Assembly (NCBI GenBank): GCA_030428025.1 | Contig: JAUIBJ010000145.1 | Span: forward strand, 1-7,588 | DNA: 7,588 nt | Direction: 5' to 3' | Source of the DNA: Alphaproteobacteria bacterium | Lineage (GTDB): Bacteria > Pseudomonadota > Alphaproteobacteria > Rhodobacterales > Rhodobacteraceae | Shown: positions 1-6,312 of the stretch, in pieces | How positions within the stretch are numbered: the stretch's first letter is position 1 | Layout of the letters: the number at the start of each line of letters is the position of its first letter | Translations under genes and position numbers: made by a program | Notes under the pieces: model-generated | Told to the model about the DNA's origin: nothing | Databases searched by the model: none | The model's input: only the letters and a program-made list of their open reading frames with translations

Positions 1-87
1 AGCGCGTTGGCACGCCTCGGTTTCGCGCGGCGTCGAACTGCTACAGCGCCGGAAAAAGCATCGGTCACACCCCGAAACCGCGTGCCG

Positions 88-101
88 TTGACAATAGTCA
101 A
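88..101. promoter_or_regulatory. FNR/NNR-type (Dnr/NnrR) operator upstream of norC
   Basis: The sequence TTGACAATAGTCAA is a perfect dyad, TTGAC and GTCAA around a 4-base spacer. It matches the general FNR/DNR/NNR box pattern (TTGAT-N4-ATCAA) with the C/G variant arm common in NNR-type sites. Its centre lies about 71 bases upstream of the norC start codon. If it sits at the usual class II position near -41.5, transcription would start around base 136 and leave a leader of about 30 bases. The -10 region expected for that start (about 124-129) is a poor match to consensus, which fits an activator-dependent promoter. A Crp/Fnr regulator with the matching recognition-helix signature is encoded at the far end of the cluster. 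The dyad is seen directly; the identity of the binding protein is inferred. Confidence 0.85.
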
Positions 102-151
102 GGAGGTGCCCCCGCCGCCACCGCAATGTCGCGACATCCGAACCAACGCGC

Positions 152-158
152 AAAGGAG
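152..158 (+). promoter_or_regulatory. Ribosome binding site of norC
   Basis: AAAGGAG stands 7 bases before the ATG at 166 and fixes this codon as the norC start. The reading frame stays open upstream to base 7, but no comparable site precedes those earlier codons. The upstream part would also place coding sequence across the FNR-type box. Confidence 0.8.
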
Positions 159-165
159 CAAGAAA

Positions 166-618
166 ATGCGCGAAGTCATGACCAAGAGCATGGCCCGGAA
201 CATTTTCTACGGGGGCTCGCTGTTCTTCATCATCATCTTCGTGGGTCTGTCGGCACATTCGCATCTCTACATCACCAGGACTTCGACCAACGCAGAAACG
301 CTGACCGACAGCGTCGCGCTCGGCAAGAAGGTCTGGGAGGACAAGACCTGCATCAATTGCCACTCGATCATGGGCGAGGGGGCGTATTTCGCGCCCGAAC
401 TGGCCAATGTGATGACCCGCTGGGGCGTCGCCGACGACCCCGAGGCCGCCTATGAGGCGCTCGACGGCTGGATCAAGGCCCAGCCCAGCGGCATCGAGGG
501 GCGCCGGCAGATGCCGTTCTTCGACCTGACCGAAGAGGAAACCCGCGGCCTGGCCGATTTCCTCCGCTGGGTCGATTCCATCGACGCCCAGGGCTGGCCG
601 CCCAACGAGGCGGGCTAA
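166..618 (+). CDS. norC: Nitric oxide reductase subunit C (membrane-anchored cytochrome c)
   Basis: 150 residues, the usual length for NorC. This is the electron-entry subunit of cNOR: it takes electrons from periplasmic cytochrome c or a cupredoxin and passes them to the haem b of NorB. An uncleaved N-terminal membrane anchor spans about residues 13-31, after a short positively charged cytoplasmic start. The rest is a periplasmic monohaem cytochrome c domain. The haem site is CINCH at residues 62-66 (C62, C65, H66), and Met116 in the RRQMP segment is the expected sixth ligand. The stretches GEGAYFAPELANVM and WPPNEAG are typical NorC sequence. The start is chosen from the AAAGGAG site and the fit to family length. 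It is first in the operon, 15 bases before norB, and is preceded by an FNR/NNR-type box. No defects are seen. Confidence 0.97.
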   Translation: MREVMTKSMARNIFYGGSLFFIIIFVGLSAHSHLYITRTSTNAETLTDSVALGKKVWEDKTCINCHSIMGEGAYFAPELANVMTRWGVADDPEAAYEALDGWIKAQPSGIEGRRQMPFFDLTEEETRGLADFLRWVDSIDAQGWPPNEAG

Positions 619-633
619 GAAAGGACCGGACAC

Positions 634-1998
634 ATGAAATACCAATCGCAAAGAATCGCGCTGGCCTATTTTTCAGTCGCCTTGGCGCTCTTCGCCATCC
701 AGATCCTCGGCGGGTTGCTGGTGGGCTGGGTCTATGTCAGCCCCAACTTCCTGTCGGAACTGGTGCCCTTCAGCACCCTGCGGATGCTGCACACCAACTC
801 GCTTATCGTCTGGCTGCTGCTGGGCTTCTTCGGCGCGGCCTATTTCCTCATCCCCGAGGAGGCCGAGCGCGACATCCATTCCAGTAAACTGGCCTATCTG
901 CAACTGGCCATCCTCGTGCTGGGCACGCTGGGCGTGGTCGTGACCTATCTCTTCAACCTTTTCGAGGGTCACTGGCTTCTGGGCAAGGAGGGGCGCGAGT
1001 TCATCGAACAGCCCAAATGGGTCAAGGCCGGGATCGTCGTGGCCGCGCTGATCTTTCTCTACAACGTCACAATGACGGTGCTGAAGGGGCGCAAGACGGC
1101 GATCACGAACATCCTGCTTCTGGGGCTCTGGGGTCTGGCGCTCCTGTTTCTCTTCTCCTTCTACAACCCCGACAACCTGGCCGTGGACAAGCAGTACTGG
1201 TGGTACATCGTCCATCTCTGGGTCGAGGGCGTGTGGGAACTGATCATGGCCTCGATCCTGGCGTACCTGATGCTGAAGCTGACGGGTGTGGACCGTGAGA
1301 TCGTCGAGAAATGGCTCTATGTGATCGTTGCCGCCGCGCTCTTCTCGGGCATCCTCGGCACCGGTCACCACTATTACTGGATCGGTACGCCGGGTTACTG
1401 GCAGTGGATCGGCTCGATCTTCTCGTCGCTCGAGGTGATCCCCTTCTTCGCGATGATGGCCTTCGCCTTTGTCATGGTCTGGAAGGGCCGCCGCGATCAC
1501 CCGAACAAGGCGGCGCTTCTGTGGTCGTTGGGCTGCGCCACGCTGGCCTTCTTCGGCGCGGGCGTCTGGGGCTTTTTGCACACGCTGCACGGCGTCAACT
1601 ACTATACCCACGGCACACAGATCACCGCCGCGCACGGTCACCTCGCCTTCTACGGCGCCTATGTCTGCCTCAACATCGCGATCTTCACCTATGCCATGCC
1701 GATCCTGCGCAATCGCGATCCCTATAACCAGGTGCTGAACATGGCGGCCTTCTGGCTGATGTCAGGCGGCATGGCGTTCATGACCTTCACGCTGACCTTC
1801 GCCGGCACTGTTCAGACCCACATGCAGCGGGTTCTGGGCGAATATTACATGGACGTGCAGGATCAACTGGCGGTCTTCTACTGGATGCGCTTCGGCTCCG
1901 GCGTGGTGGTCCTGATCGGCGTGTTGCTCTTGATTTACGCGCTGGCCGTTCCGCGCCGCGAGGTGATCTCGGACAATGCCACGGTTGCCGCGGAGTGA
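634..1998 (+). CDS. norB: Nitric oxide reductase catalytic subunit B
   Basis: 454 residues with about 12 predicted membrane spans, a haem-copper oxidase superfamily member. It reduces 2 NO to N2O at a haem b3/non-haem FeB centre in the inner membrane, using electrons from NorC. By spacing against the known Pseudomonas aeruginosa ligands, His53 and His336 should bind low-spin haem b, and His334 should bind haem b3. His194, His245, His246 and Glu198 should bind FeB. Glu202 and Glu267 match conserved active-site glutamates, and Glu122 matches the residue near the structural calcium. The short form, with no quinol-oxidase N-terminal extension and with norC adjacent, identifies it as cNOR and not qNOR. 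An AAAGGA site at 620-625 precedes the ATG. The stop codon lies 5 bases before the chosen norQ start. Every key residue is present. Confidence 0.98.
   Translation: MKYQSQRIALAYFSVALALFAIQILGGLLVGWVYVSPNFLSELVPFSTLRMLHTNSLIVWLLLGFFGAAYFLIPEEAERDIHSSKLAYLQLAILVLGTLGVVVTYLFNLFEGHWLLGKEGREFIEQPKWVKAGIVVAALIFLYNVTMTVLKGRKTAITNILLLGLWGLALLFLFSFYNPDNLAVDKQYWWYIVHLWVEGVWELIMASILAYLMLKLTGVDREIVEKWLYVIVAAALFSGILGTGHHYYWIGTPGYWQWIGSIFSSLEVIPFFAMMAFAFVMVWKGRRDHPNKAALLWSLGCATLAFFGAGVWGFLHTLHGVNYYTHGTQITAAHGHLAFYGAYVCLNIAIFTYAMPILRNRDPYNQVLNMAAFWLMSGGMAFMTFTLTFAGTVQTHMQRVLGEYYMDVQDQLAVFYWMRFGSGVVVLIGVLLLIYALAVPRREVISDNATVAAE
1992..1995 (+). promoter_or_regulatory. Ribosome binding site selecting the norQ start
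   Basis: GGAG within the last two norB codons stands 8 bases before the ATG at 2004. The alternative GTG at 1995 overlaps the norB stop as GTGA but has no purine-rich site ahead of it. The ATG at 2016 is also less well placed. This favours 2004 and suggests coupling of norQ translation to norB termination. Confidence 0.6.
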
Positions 1999-2003
1999 GC
2001 GAA

Positions 2004-2816
2004 ATGGACGGACCCATGACCCTGAAAGCAAGGGGGGCGGCCGACGCCCCCTTCTACCTGGCCCAGAGCGACGAATGCGCGCTGTTCGAGGCGGCCAGCG
2101 ACAACGACCTGCCGGTCCTTCTGAAGGGGCCGACAGGTTGCGGCAAGACCCGGTTCGTGGCGCATATGGCCGCCCGTTTGGGCCGCCCGCTCTATACCGT
2201 GGCCTGCCATGACGACCTGTCGGCGGCCGACCTGATCGGGCGCTACCTGCTGAAAGGGGGCGAGACCGTCTGGGTCGACGGGCCGCTCACCCGGGCGGTG
2301 CGGGAAGGTGCGATCTGCTATCTCGACGAGGTGGTCGAAGCGCGCAAGGACGTGACGGTGGTTCTGCACCCGCTGACCGACGACCGGCGCATCCTGCCCA
2401 TCGACCGCACCGGCGAAGAGCTGGAGGCCGCCCCGGGCTTCATGCTCGTGGCCTCCTACAACCCCGGATACCAGAACATCCTGAAGACCCTCAAACCCTC
2501 CACCCGCCAGCGCTTTGTGGCGATGGAGTTCGACTTTCCCTCGCCCGATCTGGAAACCCGGATCGTGGTCGAGGAAAGCGGGCTCAACGCGGCGCAGGCC
2601 GCGGCGCTGGTGCGCCTTGCGGGCAAGCTGCGCGGGCTCAAAGGGCAGGATCTGGAGGAAGGCGTCTCGACCCGGCTGGTCATCTATGCCGCCACGCTGA
2701 TCGCGCGCGGCATGCCTGTCGACCGGGCCATCGAGGCGGCGATGATCGAACCTCTGACCGATGACGCCGACATCAAACGCGGGCTCCTCGATCTGGTTAC
2801 GGCCGTCTTTGGGTGA
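2004..2816 (+). CDS. norQ: NorQ, MoxR/CbbQ-type AAA+ ATPase for NOR activation
   Basis: 270 residues from the ATG at 2004 (273 if the GTG at 1995 is used). It is a cytoplasmic AAA+ ATPase of the CbbQ/NirQ/NorQ branch of the MoxR family. With NorD it drives insertion of the non-haem iron FeB into NorB. Walker A is GPTGCGKT at residues 42-49. Walker B is ICYLDEV, with Asp108-Glu109. Sensor 1 lies in SYNPG (Asn153), and STRQRF near 166-171 supplies arginine-finger candidates. The C-terminal third, with a helical region and the STRLVIYAATLI segment, corresponds to the CbbQ C-terminal domain. It sits 5 bases after norB and 10 before norD. The paired norQ-norD order parallels cbbQ-cbbO. All ATPase motifs are intact, so an active enzyme is expected. 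Confidence 0.96.
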   Translation: MDGPMTLKARGAADAPFYLAQSDECALFEAASDNDLPVLLKGPTGCGKTRFVAHMAARLGRPLYTVACHDDLSAADLIGRYLLKGGETVWVDGPLTRAVREGAICYLDEVVEARKDVTVVLHPLTDDRRILPIDRTGEELEAAPGFMLVASYNPGYQNILKTLKPSTRQRFVAMEFDFPSPDLETRIVVEESGLNAAQAAALVRLAGKLRGLKGQDLEEGVSTRLVIYAATLIARGMPVDRAIEAAMIEPLTDDADIKRGLLDLVTAVFG

Positions 2817-2826
2817 GGCACGGCCG

Positions 2827-4764
2827 ATGACCGCGATCGACATAGAGCCATGGGAACCCGAAGAAACCGTGGGGAAACTATGGCACGCCTTTGCCAGCCG
2901 CCTGGATGCACCTCAATCGCATCATGGAGCCGCTGTCGACCTCTCCGAGGTCGGCGGGCGGCTGGCCGTTTTCTTCCGCGGGCTGGGGGGCGACCCCTCG
3001 GTCGAGATCCGGGCCGCCGCGCCGGAGGTCTCGCGCCACCGGCTGCGCCTGCGCCGCCGGCTGGGGGCCGAGGCCGAGACGGCCCCGCGCGCCAGTTTCG
3101 ACGGCGAGGCGCTGCGCCTGCCCGAAACGCTGGCGGTCTTTCCCTCGCGCGAGGCCAATGGCGCGCTTTACCTGTGGCTGACAGCGCTGTTGGCCCATGC
3201 GGGCGAGCCTGTCGATGAGGCCGACCCGCTGCGCCGCGATCTGCGCGCGCTTCAGGCGGCGGAGGCGATGACCCGGGCCACCTTGCAGGCCGCGCCGGGG
3301 CTTTCCGGCCTGCTTAAGGGGCTCTGCGCCGCCACGCTGCACCAGCGCCCGGCGCGCGCATTGCCAAAGGCCGAGGCCGCGCTCGAGGCGCTGATCCGGC
3401 AGGCCCTGGGCGACCCCGCGCCGCTGCCGCCTCTGGCCGACAGCTTCCGCACCGCGCTGGTGGCGGATGATCTTGACGCGATTGCCGCACCCCGCAATTA
3501 TCGACCCTTTCAGCCGGTGCCGCTCTGGCCCGAGCTGCGCCCGCTGGCCTTCAGCGCCGCCGACGAGGTGGCCACCGCCGACACCGACGGCGCGCCCGAG
3601 GAAGCCTCGGACCGGACCTTCCGCGCCCGCCGGCGCAAGGCCGACCAGGCCGAACGCAAGGACAGCCTGATCCTGCACAAGTTCGAGGCCATTCTGAGTT
3701 GGGCCGAGTTCCTGAACCTCAACCGCCGGGTCGATGACGACGACCCCGACAGCGCGAAGAAGGCCGCCGACGATCAGGAGGAGATCGGGCTGGGACAGGT
3801 GTCGAAGGCCCCGGCCACGCGGCTGAAGCTGCATCTCGACCTCGCGCCCGAGGATGTGGACCGCGAGCGGCTGTCGGGCGTCGTCACCTATCCGGAATGG
3901 GATGTGCGCAGCGGCGCCTATCTGCCCGATCACGTGCGTGTGCTGACCAGCATGGCCGAGCCGGGGGAGGGCGAACCGGCCTTTCGTAGTGATCCGCACG
4001 CCCGGCGACGCATCCAGCATGTCAAACGCCAGTTCGAGGCGCTGCGGCCCGGCCGGGTTTTCCTTCCCGGCCAACTGGACGGCGAAGAGCTGGACATGGA
4101 GGCGGCCGTACGTGCCCGGGTCGACATTCTGGCAAACGGGGCGGGCACGAACCGGATCTGGCGGCAGTCCCGGCCGCAGGCGCGGGATCTGGCGGTGTCG
4201 ATCCTGCTCGACGTGTCGCGCTCCACCGAAAGCGCGGTTGGCGATCGGGCGGTGATCGACATCGAGCGCGAGGCGCTGGCCGCGCTCGCCTGGGGGCTCG
4301 ATGCCTGCGGCGACAGCTTCGCCATCCACGCCTTTTCGTCGCTGCGGCGCAGCCGGGTCTATATCCAGGAATGCAAGGCGTTCGGCGAGCCGATGGGCGC
4401 GCAGGTCGAGGCGCGGATCGGCGCGCTCAAGCCCGGCTTCTACACAAGGCTCGGGGCGGCCATCCGGCATTGCTCGGCGGAGCTGTCGGCCCAGGCCCGC
4501 AAGCGCCGGCTGCTGCTGGTCATCACCGACGGCAAGCCCAACGATCTGGACCATTACGAGGGCCGCCACGGGATCGAGGACACGGCGATGGCGGTGCGCG
4601 AGGCGCGCCGCGCGGGTCATTCGGTTTTCGGTGTCACCGTCGACCGGCAGGCGAAAAGCTGGTTTCCCCGGCTCTTCGGGCGCGGGGGCTTTCATGTCAT
4701 CCCGCATCCCGAGCGGCTGACCGAGGCGCTGCCGATGATCTATCGTGATCTGGTGGGTGCATGA
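2827..4764 (+). CDS. norD: NorD, VWA-domain NOR activation protein
   Basis: 645 residues, close to the usual 600-650. It is the large partner of the NorQ ATPase, thought to act as adaptor between the ATPase ring and the immature NorCB complex. The C-terminal von Willebrand factor A domain (about residues 455-640) has a complete metal-ion-dependent adhesion site: DVSRS with Asp462, Ser464 and Ser466, then Thr540 in FYTRLGAA, and Asp568 in ITDGKPND. The N-terminal half is charged and Arg/Ala-rich with no membrane span that I see. A strongly acidic stretch at about residues 303-319 links the two parts. The ATG at 2827 follows GAGG (2815-2818), which overlaps the norQ stop. The frame is open further upstream, but only inside norQ. 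Unlike its neighbours it is followed by a 157-base palindrome-rich gap. The complete antisense frame over this gene is a high-GC artefact. Confidence 0.95.
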   Translation: MTAIDIEPWEPEETVGKLWHAFASRLDAPQSHHGAAVDLSEVGGRLAVFFRGLGGDPSVEIRAAAPEVSRHRLRLRRRLGAEAETAPRASFDGEALRLPETLAVFPSREANGALYLWLTALLAHAGEPVDEADPLRRDLRALQAAEAMTRATLQAAPGLSGLLKGLCAATLHQRPARALPKAEAALEALIRQALGDPAPLPPLADSFRTALVADDLDAIAAPRNYRPFQPVPLWPELRPLAFSAADEVATADTDGAPEEASDRTFRARRRKADQAERKDSLILHKFEAILSWAEFLNLNRRVDDDDPDSAKKAADDQEEIGLGQVSKAPATRLKLHLDLAPEDVDRERLSGVVTYPEWDVRSGAYLPDHVRVLTSMAEPGEGEPAFRSDPHARRRIQHVKRQFEALRPGRVFLPGQLDGEELDMEAAVRARVDILANGAGTNRIWRQSRPQARDLAVSILLDVSRSTESAVGDRAVIDIEREALAALAWGLDACGDSFAIHAFSSLRRSRVYIQECKAFGEPMGAQVEARIGALKPGFYTRLGAAIRHCSAELSAQARKRRLLLVITDGKPNDLDHYEGRHGIEDTAMAVREARRAGHSVFGVTVDRQAKSWFPRLFGRGGFHVIPHPERLTEALPMIYRDLVGA

Positions 4765-4781
4765 TCGGGGCGGTGGGGCCA

Positions 4782-4805
4782 GCCATTTTCCGCGCGGAAA
4801 ATGGC
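4782..4805. repeat. Palindrome A1 (24 bp, perfect)
   Basis: The left arm is GCCATTTTCCGC and the right arm is its exact reverse complement. As RNA it would form a 10-bp stem with a GCGC loop. Its right arm and the start of B1 contain a direct repeat of CGGAAAATG (4795-4803 and 4807-4815), so its left arm could pair with either copy. Confidence 0.95.
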
Positions 4806-4827
4806 CCGGAAAATGCGCATCTTCCGG
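4806..4827. repeat. Palindrome B1 (22 bp, one mismatch)
   Basis: It begins immediately after A1. The left arm CCGGAAAATGC pairs with the right arm GCATCTTCCGG at 10 of 11 positions; the mismatch is A4812 against C4821. Confidence 0.9.
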
Positions 4828-4856
4828 TTGGCGCTCACCGGCTTTCGTCGCGCACT

Positions 4857-4880
4857 GCCGTTTTCTTCGAAGAAAACGGC
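4857..4880. repeat. Palindrome A2 (24 bp, perfect)
   Basis: The left arm is GCCGTTTTCTTC and the right arm is its exact reverse complement. Compared with A1, each arm differs at three positions, and every difference is matched by the complementary change in the other arm, so the dyad is kept while the sequence varies. Confidence 0.95.
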
Positions 4881-4902
4881 CCGGAATTTTCGAAAATTCC
4901 GG
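4881..4902. repeat. Palindrome B2 (22 bp, perfect)
   Basis: It begins immediately after A2. The left arm is CCGGAATTTTC and the right arm is its exact reverse complement. The outer CCGGAA/TTCCGG is shared with B1 while the centre differs symmetrically. It ends 19 bases before the norE start codon, so if folded as RNA it would lie just ahead of the norE translation start region. Confidence 0.95.
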
Positions 4903-4921
4903 CGGCCTTCCCGGTGCGCCC

Positions 4922-5470
4922 ATGAGCGACGCCAGCGTGTTCGACGAACTGCCCGGCGATCTGATGATCTGGGTTCTGATCGTCAGCGAGCTTCTGGTCT
5001 TCGGCGCGGGGCTTGCCGCCTTTTTGGCCGTGCGCATCGCCGATCCGGCGGGGTTTGCCGCCGCGCAGGACGCGCTCTACCGCACCGGCGCGGGGCTCAA
5101 CACGCTGGTGCTGGTCACCAGCGGGGCGCTGGCGGCCTGGGCGCTGCGCCTGCGTGAGGCGGAACGACGGGGCCGGGCGCGGCTCTGCCTTGTCGGTGCC
5201 GCGCTTCTGGGTCTTGTCTTTCTCGCGGTGAAATCCGCCGAATATGCCGGCAAGGCGGGCGAGGGCATCGGCTGGGACACGCATCCGTTCTTCACCTTCT
5301 ACTACCTGCTCACAGGGTTTCACGCGGCCCATGTGGCGGCGGGCGTTGCGGTGCTGCTGCTTGTCGCGTGGAAGGATGCCCCCCGCAACGTCGAGGCCGG
5401 CGCCGCCTTCTGGCACATGGTCGATCTGGTCTGGATGCTGCTCTTCCCGGTCATCTATCTGCTGAGGTAA
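4922..5470 (+). CDS. norE: NorE, cytochrome c oxidase subunit III-like protein
   Basis: 182 residues with about five membrane spans (roughly 14-38, 58-76, 87-105, 122-150 and 162-181). This is the short NorE form of the haem-copper oxidase subunit III family. The family signatures KSAEY (Lys104, Glu107), TGFHAAHVAAG (131-141) and the C-terminal FWHMVDLVWMLLFPVIYL region are present. NorE is not part of the purified NorCB core; in Paracoccus loss of norEF lowers NOR activity, so a role in assembly or stability is likely. The ATG at 4922 gives the family N-terminus (short polar segment, then LPGDLMIWVLIVSE). The frame stays open upstream into the palindromes, but that part is unlike a protein. 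No good ribosome binding site precedes the ATG, so translation may be weak or governed by the upstream hairpins. norF follows after 5 bases. Confidence 0.93.
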   Translation: MSDASVFDELPGDLMIWVLIVSELLVFGAGLAAFLAVRIADPAGFAAAQDALYRTGAGLNTLVLVTSGALAAWALRLREAERRGRARLCLVGAALLGLVFLAVKSAEYAGKAGEGIGWDTHPFFTFYYLLTGFHAAHVAAGVAVLLLVAWKDAPRNVEAGAAFWHMVDLVWMLLFPVIYLLR

Positions 5471-5475
5471 GGGCG

Positions 5476-5742
5476 ATGGCGCGCGACATCCTCCGTGCCT
5501 GGCTCCGGCTTCTGGCGCTCAGCCTCGGCACCACGATGGTCACACTGTGGGACTGGCCGGTGGCGCTGACGGCTCCGGCGGGCGCGGCGATCCTGCTTCT
5601 GGCCTGGGCCAAGGCGCGGATCATCCTTGCGCGCTATCTGGGGCTGGCCTCCGCGCCTTTCTGGCGGCGGGGCTTCGAGATCGCGCTGGCCGGGTTCGCG
5701 CTGCTGCTGCTGGGGCTCTATCTGGCGCCGGAGATGGTGTGA
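5476..5742 (+). CDS. norF: NorF, small membrane protein of the NOR operon
   Basis: 88 residues with two to three hydrophobic segments (about 8-24, 30-50 and 66-84). It has the size and profile of NorF, a poorly conserved protein related to small cytochrome oxidase subunit IV-type proteins. It is assigned from its position directly after norE, its length and its topology, because the sequence has few diagnostic motifs; TLWDWPVALTAPAGAAILLLAW and the ARYLGL segment resemble family members. AAGGG at 5469-5473, overlapping the norE stop, serves the ATG at 5476. It is the last gene of the operon, and its stop is 6 bases from the stop of the converging gene. Its job, probably with NorE, is to support NOR activity or assembly; this is known only loosely. 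Confidence 0.85.
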   Translation: MARDILRAWLRLLALSLGTTMVTLWDWPVALTAPAGAAILLLAWAKARIILARYLGLASAPFWRRGFEIALAGFALLLLGLYLAPEMV

Positions 5743-5748
5743 CGGATC

Positions 5749-6312
5749 CTAATCCGCCCGGAACGCCGCCGCGAAGGGGGCGGGCAGGTCGAACTCTTCG
5801 AGCACTCGCGCCCGGCCCTCGGCGGACATCTTCCGCGCCGTTTTGGCGACGATCCGTTCCAGCTTGTCGGGGTCCTGCGTTGGGGCGAAAGGGGCGAAAT
5901 ACCATTTGAGGAAGACGAAACAGATCACGTCCTCCAGCGCCTGCACCTCCGGGTCACGCTTGATGCCCTCCTTGCGGATCATCCGGCCGGCCCTGTCGAC
6001 CTCCGCCGTGTCGTAGCCCGCGGCCTCCATGATCTCGCCCACGCGGCGCGCGTGATGCTGCGCCAGCGCCGTGCGCCAGGCCAGATAGCCGGCGCGGCCC
6101 TCGGGAAACTCCTGCCGTTTCAACACCCACCGCTCGATATGCTGACCCCGCGCGGCGATGCGGAGCGGCTCGGAGGCGTCGGGGAACAGCCGGTCCAGTT
6201 CGGCGCTCATCCGCTCTCCGTAAAGACGCGCGGCGGGCTGCCCCTCGGGGCGATCGGGGTCGCCGGCATTCGCGCGGTCGATGGCCGCGAGCGCGGTCTC
6301 AAGCCGCGTCAT
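5749..6312 (-). CDS. DUF4202 family protein of unknown function
   Basis: 187 residues, the whole length of a DUF4202 domain, soluble with no signal peptide or membrane span. The features I recognise are ARGQHIERW (about residues 54-62), the GRAGYLAWR segment (about 72-80), a following histidine pair in LAQHHARR, and RKEGIKRDPEVQALEDVICFVFL in the C-terminal half. The conserved histidines, tryptophans and acidic residues suggest a helical, possibly metal-binding fold, but no activity is established to my knowledge. Its ATG (6312-6310) overlaps the stop of the upstream regulator gene as ATGA, so the two are almost certainly co-transcribed and translationally coupled. It converges on norF with a 6-base gap. 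The context hints at a role tied to the NO or low-oxygen response, but that is inference. The family call is from memory of its motifs. Confidence 0.85.
   Translation of the reverse strand: MTRLETALAAIDRANAGDPDRPEGQPAARLYGERMSAELDRLFPDASEPLRIAARGQHIERWVLKRQEFPEGRAGYLAWRTALAQHHARRVGEIMEAAGYDTAEVDRAGRMIRKEGIKRDPEVQALEDVICFVFLKWYFAPFAPTQDPDKLERIVAKTARKMSAEGRARVLEEFDLPAPFAAAFRAD

Larger units (their letters stand above)
4765..4921. other. Palindrome-rich spacer between norD and norE
   Basis: This 157-base gap is the only sizeable one in an operon whose other junctions are 5 to 15 bases. It holds two copies of a composite unit: a 24-bp palindrome with GCC/GGC ends (type A) directly abutting a 22-bp palindrome with CCGGAA/TTCCGG ends (type B). 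The units start at 4782 and 4857, 75 bases apart, with 29 unstructured bases between them. The two A-B junctions are almost identical (GAAAA, T or C, then GGCCCGGAA). No U-run follows any dyad, so none is a textbook intrinsic terminator. The norE frame is open across the spacer, but an extension of norE through it is unlikely. Possible roles are an RNA processing or stabilising element, partial attenuation between norCBQD and norEF, or a dispersed repeat. The structure is seen; the role is not known. Confidence 0.9.

Noticed and set aside
7..26. Possible sigma-54 promoter (TTGGCACG followed by TTTCGC), considered because some NO reductases are under NorR/sigma-54 control
   Set aside because: The GG and the later GC are not separated by the fixed 10 bases needed for -24/-12 elements, and a good FNR-type box explains norC control.
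7..165. In-frame extension of norC upstream to a TTG codon at base 7
   Set aside because: The extra 53 residues are proline/arginine-rich and unlike NorC, they cover the FNR-type box, and the ATG at 166 has a strong ribosome binding site and gives the family length.
673..1641. Long antisense frame of 322 codons over norB
   Set aside because: It mirrors a clearly conserved gene; its composition is the low-complexity His/Asp/Gln/Arg mix typical of the antisense of high-GC coding sequence.
4857..4902. Intrinsic terminator after norD
   Set aside because: The hairpins are good but no run of T follows any of them on either strand, and norEF belong to the same operon in relatives. Partial attenuation remains possible.
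4745..4921. N-terminal extension of norE by 59 residues through the palindromic spacer
   Set aside because: The extension is encoded by palindromes, has no NorE character and starts inside norD; the ATG at 4922 gives the normal subunit III-like N-terminus.
2878..5037. Antisense frame of 719 codons over norD and the start of norE
   Set aside because: It runs through the norD gene, the palindromes and into norE without any recognisable domain. High GC content suppresses stop codons and makes such frames common.
5743..5756. CGGAT-CCTA-ATCCG hairpin as a bidirectional terminator between norF and the DUF4202 gene
   Set aside because: The stem is only 5 bp and there is no T-run on either side.
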